Positions 1-7,607 of a DNA stretch of 64,000 nucleotides are shown here, piece after piece. The notes beneath the pieces were generated by a model. It made no database searches. It was not told where the DNA came from and worked only from the letters and a program-made list of their open reading frames with translations. Made by a program: the position numbers and the translations under genes. How positions within the stretch are numbered: position 1 is the first letter of the stretch; each line of letters opens with the position of its first letter. The stretch comes from UBA5195 sp034432755 (GTDB lineage Bacteria; Chloroflexota; Anaerolineae; Anaerolineales; Villigracilaceae), in NCBI GenBank assembly GCA_034432755.1, contig DAOUBQ010000013.1, positions 1 to 64,000 on the forward strand. Reading direction: 5' to 3'.

Positions 1-15
1 GGTGAAAATGGCAGG

Positions 16-1277
16 ATGAAAAAACAACATGTACAACTCAGTCCAGCCGATCGAGATTATCTCGAAACCCTGACGCGTCAGGGAGAACAAACCGCCAAAG
101 CCTATCGTCGAGCGCTTGCCTTGTTGGAATTGGACCGTGGACGAACCTATACCGAGGCGTCCCAAACTCTGCCTGTAACGATTGCAACCTTGTCAGTTTG
201 GGCGGCGAAGTATGGTGAAAACGGATTAGAAATGTTGCAAGATCAACCTCGCTCAGAGAGCGTTTTATAAATCGGGTTTACCGCAGATGAACGCTGATTT
301 TGATAAAAAACGCGATGAATTTACCTTATAAATCCAATTTATCTGTGTTCATCTGTGGTTAGAACATGAATTTCAAAACGCTCGCTCAGGGCGACCGATT
401 GAGATTGATGGAACGCAACGTGCCAAGATTACGGCGCTGGCATGCAGTACACCACCAGAAGGGTATGCCCAGTGGAGCTTGCGGCTGCTGGCTGCGAAAG
501 CCGTGGAACTGGAATACTGCGAACACATTTCCCACACGGAGGTGGGACAGGTGTTAAAAAAACGAACTGAAGCCACATCTCAAGCGCAGCTGGTGTATTG
601 GAACGATGGACAGCCGCTTTCTGGCACGCATGGAGCAAATCTTGGGACTCTATGCTTTGCCTTACGATCCGCTTTATCTCGTAGTTTGCTTCGATGAACG
701 GCCTTGTTTTCTGATTGGCGATAAAGTCGAACCGCTGGCGCTCCAAACAGGAAAGGTTCGCAAAGAACATTATGCCTATGAAAAGTTCGGCTCGTGCGCT
801 TTGCTGGCGGCGATTGAGCCGTTGACCGGCAAACGCTTAGCGCAGGTACATTCGCAACGCACCAAACGAGAATACACGCTCTTTTGTCAGGCCTTAGCCA
901 ACCTGTTTCCGGACGCCGTCAAGATCCGCCTGGCGCAAGACAATTTGAACACGCACGATACCAGCGCCTTTTATGAAAATCTACCTGCGGACCAAGCCTT
1001 GGCGTTGGCGCAGCGATTTGAATTCCATTTCACGCCAAAATCCGCCAGTTGGTTGAACATGATCGAGATCGAGTTTTCTGCGCTAGCTCGCCAATGTCTT
1101 CACCGCCGTATTCCGACCATGACACGACTGGAACAAGAAATTCTGGCTTTGGTACAGGAACGCGACGCCAAACACATCAAAATTAATTGGCAATTCTCTA
1201 TTCAATCAGCACGTACCAAACTCAACTCTCATTACACGGCTGTTCAAATCGACAATAAGAAATTCACAGAATCTTAA
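16..1277 (+). pseudogene. IS630-family transposase, interrupted and frameshifted
   Basis: Three pieces in three frames together give one IS630-type DDE transposase. Positions 16-256 encode the N-terminal helix-turn-helix part. Reading resumes in another frame at 383 (PRSGRPIEIDGTQRAK after DQ, continuing to VLKK). It shifts again at a run of seven A (556-562) into the frame that ends at 1277. The catalytic part shows FDE (start of the DDE core), QDNLNTH and an IEIEF segment, as expected for IS630. The first break is caused by the small insertion at 257-389. The second needs a +1 shift at A7: an A6 run would keep the frame, so it is either a one-base insertion or a programmed frameshift as known in some IS630 elements. 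The MITE insertion makes this copy inactive. IS ends could not be fixed; the left end may lie outside the window. Confidence 0.88.
257..389. repeat. MITE-like insertion inside the IS630 gene
   Basis: The transposase reading is cut by 133 bp. The 9-bp word CTCGCTCAG stands on both sides (248-256 and 381-389), which looks like a target-site duplication. Near the two ends are inverted words, CGTTTTATAAAT (261-272) and the complement of AATTTCAAAACG (369-380), so the element has imperfect terminal inverted repeats. Inside are the words ACCGCAGATGAAC and, on the other strand, ACCACAGATGAAC, also in inverted orientation. It encodes nothing. It probably moved by a transposase supplied elsewhere. Confidence 0.65.
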
Positions 1278-1470
1278 TTTACGGTGTATTTAATAAGAGT
1301 ATACAACAGTTTGGGTTATTTTGCGCAAGTAGATTTTGACTTGCCGCCAGCCAGCGTAATTTTGCTCAGGCGGCCGGGCGTTTGCCCGCGCCTTGGATCT
1401 CGCTCCGCGCGACGCCCGCGACCGTCAAGGAATTGAAAGCGCGGCGCTTATAAACCGCCCTCGCCCTTAA

Positions 1471-1501
1471 AACAAAAAGGGCTGTCTTTTTGGGACAGCC
1501 C
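1471..1501 (-). terminator. Intrinsic terminator after tRNA-Pro
   Basis: On the minus strand an 8-bp stem GGGCTGTC/GACAGCCC (1501-1494 with 1486-1479) with a 7-nt loop is followed by TTTTTGTT. It lies about 40 nt downstream of the tRNA 3' end, so it ends the tRNA transcript. Confidence 0.8.
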
Positions 1502-1538
1502 CAGCCGCTTTCGGGTGTAGCGACCAAAAAAAACGCTG

Positions 1539-1612
1539 TCGGGGCGCCGAGATTTGAACTCGGGACCTCACGGACCCGAACCGTGCGCTCTACCGGGCTG
1601 AGCCACGCCCCG
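1539..1612 (-). tRNA. tRNA-Pro (anticodon CGG)
   Basis: The minus strand folds as a complete cloverleaf. The acceptor arms CGGGGCG and CGCCCCG pair over 7 bp, and the D arm is GCTC...GAGC. The anticodon stem CACGG/CCGTG carries the loop TTCGGGT, giving anticodon CGG. The T arm is CCGAG-TTCAAAT-CTCGG, and the discriminator base is A. The 3' CCA is not encoded (CAG follows the discriminator), so it must be added by CCA-transferase. Confidence 0.95.
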
Positions 1613-1627
1613 AACATTGCGGGCGTG

Positions 1628-1656
1628 ATTTTATCACAATCCCCCCTGGCGGGCAA
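1628..1656 (-). promoter_or_regulatory. Promoter of tRNA-Pro
   Basis: On the minus strand TTGCCC (1656-1651) and TAAAAT (1633-1628) are separated by 17 nt. They lie 15 nt upstream of the mature tRNA 5' end, right for a sigma70-type promoter with a very short 5' leader. Confidence 0.65.
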
Positions 1657-1660
1657 GCAC

Positions 1661-2365
1661 TTATTTTTTCACCACGTCAATCGTCACAGAGAAGGTACAA
1701 AAATATTCTTTTTTATTTATTTTGCGCAGCCCCCAAGTGGTCGTATAACGGCCTGGCTCTTTGGGTGCAAACATGCGAACTGAAAAGGGATACTTATCCG
1801 AAACATACACTACATAACTCAACAATTCTGGCTGATAATCATCAACTTTGTGCAATTTATCACCATCTACATACTCAAAGACGAACTCACCTTGCGCCCA
1901 GGGTGCGGTTCCAACATTGTAAATTCGCCAGAAAGCCATGAAATCATCACGCGGTTTGAAATCCTGCCCAAAGGCGGGTTCCTGCAATTCCGCTTTGCAT
2001 TCCCAAGAGGCCGGGGTGGGCGACCAATTGACTACCAGCCTGCCCGGCGTGCGCGAAGCGGTTGGAGCCAGCCCGGTCACTTTTTCAGAGAAGTCAGCCA
2101 GCGTCATCGTCGGAATCAGGGGCGGCGGGGTAATGGTCGGAAAGGCAAACACAGCCTCCGTTACCACCGCGCGCTGCGTGGGCGGCGGTACGGGCGTCTT
2201 GCTTGGCGCAAGTGTGGAGGTCGGCGGCTGGGTCAGGGTGGGTGTATCAGAAGGAGAAGTGACGGCGGGCGGATTTGCGCGGCCCGGAACAGGAATCGTC
2301 ACCACGCAAGCCAACGAGACCAGCAGCAGCGCAATTCCCAACAAAACAAGTTTATATTTGGTCAT
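1661..2365 (-). CDS. Lipoprotein with NBR1-type Ig-like domain
   Basis: A 234-aa exported protein. Residues 1-20 form a lipoprotein signal peptide with lipobox LVSLAC, so Cys20 would be lipidated and hold the protein on the outer face of the membrane. Residues 32-70 are a Thr/Pro/Ser-rich linker. Residues about 120-232 match the pattern of the NBR1 central Ig-like domain common in Anaerolineae surface proteins: FKPRDDFMAFWRIYNVG, then ...APWAQGEFVFEYVDGD, then an APKEPGRYTTTWGLR strand pair and a final FSVTIDVV strand. The domain is thought to mediate protein or carbohydrate contacts; no enzyme motif is seen. A good start context (AGGGAGATGTC before ATG) supports the start. It is transcribed alone, divergently from gyrA, and the tRNA-Pro promoter begins just behind its stop. 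Confidence 0.82.
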   Translation of the reverse strand: MTKYKLVLLGIALLLVSLACVVTIPVPGRANPPAVTSPSDTPTLTQPPTSTLAPSKTPVPPPTQRAVVTEAVFAFPTITPPPLIPTMTLADFSEKVTGLAPTASRTPGRLVVNWSPTPASWECKAELQEPAFGQDFKPRDDFMAFWRIYNVGTAPWAQGEFVFEYVDGDKLHKVDDYQPELLSYVVYVSDKYPFSVRMFAPKEPGRYTTTWGLRKINKKEYFCTFSVTIDVVKK

Positions 2366-2412
2366 GACATCTCCCTGTTAGGGCATGGAAAGCGTGAAGT
2401 TCAGGCCTCTTC

Positions 2413-2442
2413 ATCATATCAAACCTGGCGCGGCTTTGGCAA
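2413..2442 (-). promoter_or_regulatory. Promoter of the NBR1-Ig lipoprotein gene
   Basis: On the minus strand TTGCCA (2442-2437) and TATGAT (2418-2413) are 18 nt apart, about 48 nt upstream of the ATG. It lies back-to-back with a plus-strand TATAAT (2452-2457) that could serve gyrA, although no convincing -35 accompanies that one. Confidence 0.5.
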
Positions 2443-2533
2443 GACGTTTGGTATAATTGGAGGGCTTTGGATAGAGTGTTGGCGCTCAAGGTGAGCGCGA
2501 AGCGCGCCAATCTTGCAGCGTTGCGGTCAGGCA

Positions 2534-2597
2534 GCGGAATGAATTCCGCATTACGCAAATCCCGTACGCAATACGGTGAACCGTATTGCGTATTTTT
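2534..2597 (+). promoter_or_regulatory. gyrA: Two hairpins in the gyrA leader; the second resembles an intrinsic terminator
   Basis: A small palindrome (GCGGAAT/ATTCCGC, 2534-2540 with 2543-2549) is followed by a perfect 12-bp stem, TACGCAATACGG (2565-2576) with CCGTATTGCGTA (2581-2592). The second has loop TGAA and is followed directly by TTTTT. That is terminator architecture 11 nt upstream of the gyrA start. No plus-strand gene lies upstream for it to terminate, so it is either an attenuator in the gyrA leader or a repeat element. The TACGCAATACGG word resembles other repeat words in the window. Confidence 0.5.
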
Positions 2598-2608
2598 ACG
2601 AGGTAACC

Positions 2609-5119
2609 ATGGAAATTGGCACGATTCAACCGGTAGATATTGACTCCCAAATGCGCGAAGCCTATCTCGATTATGCCATGAGCGTCATCGTGGCGCGCGC
2701 CCTGCCCGACGCCCGTGACGGGCTGAAGCCCGTCCACCGCCGCATTTTATACGCCATGCACGACATGGGCATCCGCGCCAACAGTTCCTATAAAAAATCG
2801 GCGCGTATTGTGGGCGAAGTGCTGGGGAAATACCACCCGCACGGTGACGCAGCAGTCTACGAGTCGATGGCGCGCATGGCGCAAGATTTCTCCATGCGCT
2901 ACCCCCTGGTGGATGGTCAGGGTAACTTTGGCTCGATTGATGGCGATGCGCCGGCTGCCATGCGCTACACCGAAGCCCGGCTCAACCGCCTGGCCGAGGA
3001 AATGCTGGCCGATATTGAAAAAAATACCGTCAACTTTGGCCCCAACTTTGACGAATCACTGCAAGAACCGCTGGTTTTGCCCGCCCGCCTGCCCAACCTG
3101 CTGCTGAATGGCTCATCGGGCATCGCCGTTGGCATGGCAACCAACATTCCGCCTCACAACCTGCGCGAACTGGCCGCCGCCATCTCGTTTCTGATTGAGA
3201 ACTACGAAAATATTGACGATATCCAGGTTGAGAAACTGATGGAATTGATCAGCGGCCCCGATTTCCCCACCGGCGGCATCATCGTCGGGCGCGAGGGCAT
3301 TCTCCACGCTTACACCACTGGCAAAGGACGGCTCGTGCTGCGCGGCGTGGCCGCCATCGAAGAAATGAAAGGTGGGCGGCACAAAATTGTCATCACCGAA
3401 ATTCCGTATCAGGTCAACAAATCAACCCTGGTTGAGCGAATTGCCGAACTCGTCCGCGAAGAGAAAATTGACCAGATTTCGGACCTGCGTGACGAGAGTG
3501 ACCAGCGCGGCATGAGCATTGTCATCGAACTCAAGCGCGGCGCGCAGCCTAAAAAAGTGCTCAACCAACTCTACAAATACACCGCCCTGCAATCAACTTT
3601 TGGCGTGCAAATCCTGGCACTCGTGGATGGCGAGCCGCGCACCCTAACCCTGAAGCGCGCCCTGCACATCTTCATCAACCATCGCGTAGAAGTCATTACC
3701 CGCCGTTCACAATACGAACTGGATAAGGCCCGCGCCCGCGCCCACATTCTGGACGGACTGCTCATTGCGCTCGCCAACCTCGACGACGTTATCCAGACCA
3801 TCCGCCAGGCTGATGACGCCGACGACGCCAAAGAGAAACTGGTCAAGCGCTTCAAACTGACCGAAATCCAGGCTCAGGCCATCCTCGATATGCAGTTGCG
3901 CCGCCTGGCCGCGCTCGAACGCTGGAAAATTGAGGAAGAAGCCCGCCAGGTACGCGAACAGATTGCATCCCTCGAAGATCTGCTGGCAAACCCCAAGAAA
4001 ATCCTGGCGCTCATCCAGACCGATATGCAAGAGATTGCCGAAAAATATGGCGATGAACGCCGCACGCGCATCGCCGGGGAAGCCAAAGAAGAACTGCGCG
4101 AGGAAGACCTGGTGCAGGAGGAAGCCGTGCTGATTACCCTCACGGGGCGCGGCTACATCAAACGCACCAGCGCCGCCGCCTATAAATCACAAGGAATTGG
4201 CGGGAAAGGCGTCACCGGGCATACGACCAAGGAAGAAGACGAAGTGCAGTTCATCTTCCCCGCCCGCACGCTCCAGACCGTCTTGTTCTTCTCATCGAAG
4301 GGCAAGGTCTACAGCGAAAAGGTCTACCAAATCCCCGACGCCGACCGCACCGGGAAAGGCATTTCAATCTACAACGTTCTCGCGCTCGAAGCAAACGAGA
4401 AAATCACCGCCGCGCTGGCCGTAGGCGACTTCAATTCGCACGGCTATTGCGTTCTGGCCACCACCGGCGGGAAAATCAAGCGTATTGAGTTGCAAGAATT
4501 CGCTGCCGTGCGCCCCGCCGGGCTGATTGCGATGACCCTCGAAAACGGCGACGAACTCGGCTGGGCGCGCCTGACCAGCGGGCAAGACGAAATTCTGCTT
4601 GTGACCCAAAACGGGCAGGCCTTGCGTTTTGCTGAAGATGAAGTCCGCTCAATGGGACGCTCCGCTGCCGGGGTGCAGGGCATCCGCCTGGGCAAAGGCG
4701 ACCGGGTAACCAGCCTGGAAATCGTCGAACCAGGTGGTTCGCTGCTGGTTGTGACCGACGAAGGCTACGGGAAGCGTACGCCGCTCAAGGAATATTCCGC
4801 TAAGGGACGCGCCACAGGCGGCATCTCCACCATAGACCAGAAATCGCTCGATAAAATCGGAAAAATTGCCTCGGCGCGCGTTGTCCAGCCTGCTGACGAT
4901 GTAACCGTCATTTCGACCAACGGCATCGTCCTACGCCTGAAGGTAAAAGACATTAAAGAAGCCGGGCGCGCCACGCGCGGCGTGCGCCTGATGAAACCGC
5001 AAGCGGGCGACAGCATCGCCGCGATTGCCCGCATCGCCAACGCCGACCTGAAATCGGTCGGCGCCAATGGCAACGGGGCCGAAAAATCGGGCGAGAAGGA
5101 ACAGCCAAACCTGCTCTAG
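2609..5119 (+). CDS. gyrA: DNA gyrase subunit A
   Basis: 836 aa from ATG 2609, preceded by GAGG at a good distance. A GTG at 2576 in the same frame sits inside the leader hairpin and is rejected as the start. The N-terminal breakage-reunion domain is complete: PDARDGLKPVHRR, the HPHGD helix, and catalytic Tyr120 in AMRYTEARL, which forms the covalent link to DNA. The C-terminal beta-pinwheel begins near residue 510. It carries a degenerate GyrA-box around residues 526-537 (QGIGGKGVTG), which fits gyrase rather than topoisomerase IV. With GyrB it introduces negative supercoils using ATP. At the quinolone-resistance positions, Ala81 replaces E. coli Ser83 and Glu85 replaces Asp87. gyrB is not in the window. 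Confidence 0.96.
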   Translation: MEIGTIQPVDIDSQMREAYLDYAMSVIVARALPDARDGLKPVHRRILYAMHDMGIRANSSYKKSARIVGEVLGKYHPHGDAAVYESMARMAQDFSMRYPLVDGQGNFGSIDGDAPAAMRYTEARLNRLAEEMLADIEKNTVNFGPNFDESLQEPLVLPARLPNLLLNGSSGIAVGMATNIPPHNLRELAAAISFLIENYENIDDIQVEKLMELISGPDFPTGGIIVGREGILHAYTTGKGRLVLRGVAAIEEMKGGRHKIVITEIPYQVNKSTLVERIAELVREEKIDQISDLRDESDQRGMSIVIELKRGAQPKKVLNQLYKYTALQSTFGVQILALVDGEPRTLTLKRALHIFINHRVEVITRRSQYELDKARARAHILDGLLIALANLDDVIQTIRQADDADDAKEKLVKRFKLTEIQAQAILDMQLRRLAALERWKIEEEARQVREQIASLEDLLANPKKILALIQTDMQEIAEKYGDERRTRIAGEAKEELREEDLVQEEAVLITLTGRGYIKRTSAAAYKSQGIGGKGVTGHTTKEEDEVQFIFPARTLQTVLFFSSKGKVYSEKVYQIPDADRTGKGISIYNVLALEANEKITAALAVGDFNSHGYCVLATTGGKIKRIELQEFAAVRPAGLIAMTLENGDELGWARLTSGQDEILLVTQNGQALRFAEDEVRSMGRSAAGVQGIRLGKGDRVTSLEIVEPGGSLLVVTDEGYGKRTPLKEYSAKGRATGGISTIDQKSLDKIGKIASARVVQPADDVTVISTNGIVLRLKVKDIKEAGRATRGVRLMKPQAGDSIAAIARIANADLKSVGANGNGAEKSGEKEQPNLL

Positions 5120-5221
5120 CGGGCAAACTCCCCATCAACCCGCGCGCAATGGATACAAAAGACCATCCAGCACTGAGAACGTGATAACCGTTTTCAGTGA
5201 TAAACAAAAAGGAATCAGTAT

Positions 5222-5355
5222 CTATTCAGCCTGGCGCAAAATTGCGTCATTTTCCCTCACCCCACCCCTTCTCGCTTTGGGAGAGGGGCTTTGCGCTGGC
5301 GATTTCTAGAGTATCCTCCACCGGTGGGGGAGGGCGGAGGGTGAGGGCTGAATAG
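5222..5355. repeat. Inverted-repeat intergenic element with CTATTCAGCC ends
   Basis: A 134-bp noncoding element. CTATTCAGCC (5222-5231) is mirrored exactly by GGCTGAATAG (5346-5355). Inside lie a second inverted pair, CCCTCACCC against GGGTGAGGG, and a CCCCTTCTC...GAGAGGGG hairpin. Nested palindromes, no ORF and a position between convergent genes suggest a MITE or REP-like element. The gyrA-to-small-protein gap (5120-5399) holds only this and the terminator. Confidence 0.6.
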
Positions 5356-5368
5356 TTACGTGAAATCA

Positions 5369-5399
5369 AAACTCCCGCCGATTGAGCGGGAGTTTTTTA
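5369..5399. terminator. Bidirectional terminator between gyrA and the small membrane gene
   Basis: An 8-bp stem ACTCCCGC (5371-5378) with GCGGGAGT (5386-5393) is followed on the plus strand by a T run (5393-5398) and preceded by AAAA, which reads as TTTTGATT on the minus strand. It can end both gyrA and the convergent gene whose stop is at 5400. Confidence 0.85.
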
Positions 5400-5636
5400 T
5401 CAAAACGGAAGGGCTATTCTGCCGGTGATAAACAGCACGGCGATGCCTACCATGCAAACCGACAGGAACAACAATGTAGACAAGACAAATCGCTGTGTTG
5501 CTGTCATGCCCAGGATTTTCCCGCTTTTTTTCTTTTTGGCAACAGGACGGTTGGGCGTTGACAAAACAGGTTCATTTTTTTTGACCTGTTCGCCTTCAAA
5601 GATGGGTTGGTCGCTGTTACGTAAGTCATCGAACAT
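5400..5636 (-). CDS. Small single-pass membrane protein, unknown function
   Basis: 78 aa. The first 45 residues are polar with a basic stretch (VAKKKKSGK). Residues about 50-75 form one hydrophobic helix (FVLSTLLFLSVCMVGIAVLF), so the N-terminus is probably cytoplasmic by the positive-inside rule. The ATG at 5636 has a GAGGTG ribosome-binding site, and a TATACT -10-like hexamer lies about 22 nt further upstream. No family was recognised. It is the last gene of the minus-strand group before the shared terminator and lies 54 bp after birA. Confidence 0.65.
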   Translation of the reverse strand: MFDDLRNSDQPIFEGEQVKKNEPVLSTPNRPVAKKKKSGKILGMTATQRFVLSTLLFLSVCMVGIAVLFITGRIALPF

Positions 5637-5690
5637 GGTTCACCTCGCGCGTCAAAGTATATCATGGGGGACAAGTTAGAGGCAGGCAGG

Positions 5691-6521
5691 TCAGAGACCT
5701 ACCCCAGGTTCGGGGCGCAGATGGATTTCGCCAAAGCGGATGACCTGTTGCGCGCCATTCTGCAAGCCCAGTAGCAAGCTGCCATCGGGTTCGAGGCCGA
5801 GCAGTTGCCCGGTGAGGGTTTCGGTGTCGCTCATCCACACGCGCACAGGTTCGCCGCGAAAGGCCAGCGCAGATTCCCAGTCGCGGAGAAATGTTTCAGT
5901 CGCCAACATCGCCCTTCGACGTCGAATCGCTTCCAGCAGGGTCTTGAGCAGGTCAATACGCGAGATGGGATTCTGCCCTTCGGCCTGCACGCAGGTGGCA
6001 GGGTAATTTAATCCTTCGGGGGGAGGCACAGAGTCCGGACCAACGTTAACGCCCATTCCCAGCACCACGCTGTCCACTTCTGTCCCCAACCAGACGGTTT
6101 CGGCCAGAATTCCGGCCACCTTTTTGCGTTGAATGAGAACATCATTCGGCCATTTGACCTGCGCCACAATGCCAAAGGGTTGGAGCGCATCTACCAGTGC
6201 CAGCGCGCCTAACCCGGAAAATAAGCCGATTTTTTCACGCTCTGGGCCAGTGGGACGCAAGACCAGGCTACAAGCGAGCGCAGAACCAGGCGGCGTAAAC
6301 CAGGTGCGTCCCATGCGTCCGCGCCCGCTGGTCTGTTCATCGGCGATGACGAGTGAAAAATCGGGCGCGCCGGCTGAGGCCCAGGCCAGGGCTTCGTCGT
6401 TGGTGGAGCCAATAGAATCGAAAAACCGCAGGCTGCCCGGCCAAAAAGCCGCTAAGGCAGCCCGCAGTTCTGATTCGAGATTTTTATTGGAAGATTCCCC
6501 AGGGGTTGATGTACGCGCCAT
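5691..6521 (-). CDS. birA: Biotin--[acetyl-CoA-carboxylase] ligase, no DNA-binding domain
   Basis: 276 aa. It activates biotin with ATP to biotinyl-AMP and transfers it to the lysine of biotin carboxyl carrier protein. The ATP/biotin loop GRGRMGRTW, the catalytic KWPNDV and the GMGVNVG segment are all clear. The C-terminal 50 residues form the small SH3-like domain (GEPVRVWM...GSLLLGLQNG). The winged-helix found at the N-terminus of E. coli BirA is missing, so this is a group I ligase that does not act as the bio repressor. Its start overlaps the 3' end of the upstream peptidase gene by 38 bp, so translation is probably coupled. Confidence 0.93.
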   Translation of the reverse strand: MARTSTPGESSNKNLESELRAALAAFWPGSLRFFDSIGSTNDEALAWASAGAPDFSLVIADEQTSGRGRMGRTWFTPPGSALACSLVLRPTGPEREKIGLFSGLGALALVDALQPFGIVAQVKWPNDVLIQRKKVAGILAETVWLGTEVDSVVLGMGVNVGPDSVPPPEGLNYPATCVQAEGQNPISRIDLLKTLLEAIRRRRAMLATETFLRDWESALAFRGEPVRVWMSDTETLTGQLLGLEPDGSLLLGLQNGAQQVIRFGEIHLRPEPGVGL

Positions 6522-7509
6522 TCAACCGTACCTCGAAATGCAAGTGCGCGCCAAACGAATTGCCGGTGTTGCCCGAGGCGCCAATCACCGCGCCGCGCCC
6601 AACGACCGTTCCCACAGAAACATTGATGGCGCTCAAGTGGGCATACAGGGTGGTATAGCCATTGCAGTGGTCAATAACGATGTAATTGCCGTAACCGCTG
6701 TTCCAGCCGCCAGCCGCCTTGATGACCACGCCGCTGGCTGCGGCATAGATAGGCGCTCCTTCTACGGCGGCAATGTCTATGCCGTAATGGCCGGGGAAAT
6801 AGTCGTTGCCGGAGAGGTAGGTTTCGCCGGCCGGCCAGCCGAAACCGCTAAAGGAAACATTACAAGTGCCAGAAGCCGCCCTGCCAACATCAACCGTAGG
6901 GGCCTTTGACTCGCGCCAGCCGCCGGGAATCATGACCCACTGATTTGCCTGTGGCTGGGGGTTGCTCAAATCGAGGTTATTGCCCGGCCAGTTGATGATG
7001 TCTTCGGGTTTGGCGCGGTAGGATGCGGCAATTTTTTCAATCGTATCGCCCTCTCTCCACTGGTAGAGCAGGCCATCGGTGGGTGGAATTTGCAATTCCT
7101 GGCCGGGTTTCAGACTGTGCGGGTCATCTTTTAAGACGTTGAAATTGGCCCATAACAACGTTTCGGGCTTAATGTCGAACTCTTTGGCAATCCGGTATAA
7201 GGCATCGCCACGCCGGACGGTGTGGTTGAGCACGTTGTAACGTGGGCGCTCTGGAATGATGGTTTCCAGTTTCAGGTCGCGGTCAATGGAAGGCAGTGAA
7301 AGAACAGAGATGGCCGGGCCTGGCGTGATGACTGGCTGAATAACGTTCTGGGCAGGAACGACTGTTGGCAGCAGGGCAGGTTCAGAACCAGCCGAAACGC
7401 TGCGGTGCGGCGCGTGCCAGAAGGCAAATCCGCCCAAAGACAGCACGATAAGCAGTGTAACTCCCCAACTAATAAGATTAAACCAACGAGAAGAGGTGAT
7501 TCTTTCCAT
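6484..7509 (-). CDS. Membrane-anchored LysM / M23 metallopeptidase
   Basis: 341 aa. One N-terminal transmembrane helix (residues about 10-30) is followed by a linker. Two LysM domains come next (RYNVLNHTVRRGDALYRIA..., then YQWREGDTIEKIAA...), which bind peptidoglycan. A C-terminal M23 (LytM) domain carries zinc-site motifs HYGIDIA and HLHFEV. The enzyme would cleave peptide bridges of the cell wall or act as a wall-binding activator. All metal ligands typical of active M23 enzymes (H-x-D and H-x-H) are visible, so activity is expected. It lies upstream of birA with a 38-bp overlap and downstream of rho across an inverted-repeat spacer. Confidence 0.92.
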   Translation of the reverse strand: MERITSSRWFNLISWGVTLLIVLSLGGFAFWHAPHRSVSAGSEPALLPTVVPAQNVIQPVITPGPAISVLSLPSIDRDLKLETIIPERPRYNVLNHTVRRGDALYRIAKEFDIKPETLLWANFNVLKDDPHSLKPGQELQIPPTDGLLYQWREGDTIEKIAASYRAKPEDIINWPGNNLDLSNPQPQANQWVMIPGGWRESKAPTVDVGRAASGTCNVSFSGFGWPAGETYLSGNDYFPGHYGIDIAAVEGAPIYAAASGVVIKAAGGWNSGYGNYIVIDHCNGYTTLYAHLSAINVSVGTVVGRGAVIGASGNTGNSFGAHLHFEVRLNGAYINPWGIFQ

Positions 7510-7520
7510 AACTCGATACT

Positions 7521-7602
7521 CGTTATTCGAACCTTCGATGTTCGGTACGCGAAATCAGGAGGTTTAAATATCGAATGACCGAACGTCGAACATCGAATAA
7601 CG
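7521..7602. repeat. Inverted-repeat spacer between rho and the LysM peptidase gene
   Basis: Arms 7521-7547 and 7577-7602 are imperfect inverses, sharing CGTTATTCGA and TTCGATGTTCGG-like words, around a 29-bp centre. Downstream of rho on the minus strand it would fold into a long hairpin. It is built of quasi-repeated words (CGATACTCGTTATTCGAAC), like several other noncoding repeats in the window. Confidence 0.55.
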
Positions 7603-7607
7603 CATTA

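Noticed and set aside
2576..2608. GTG at 2576 as the gyrA start
   Set aside because: It lies inside the second hairpin arm, adds 11 residues not found in GyrA, and lacks the GAGG site that ATG 2609 has.
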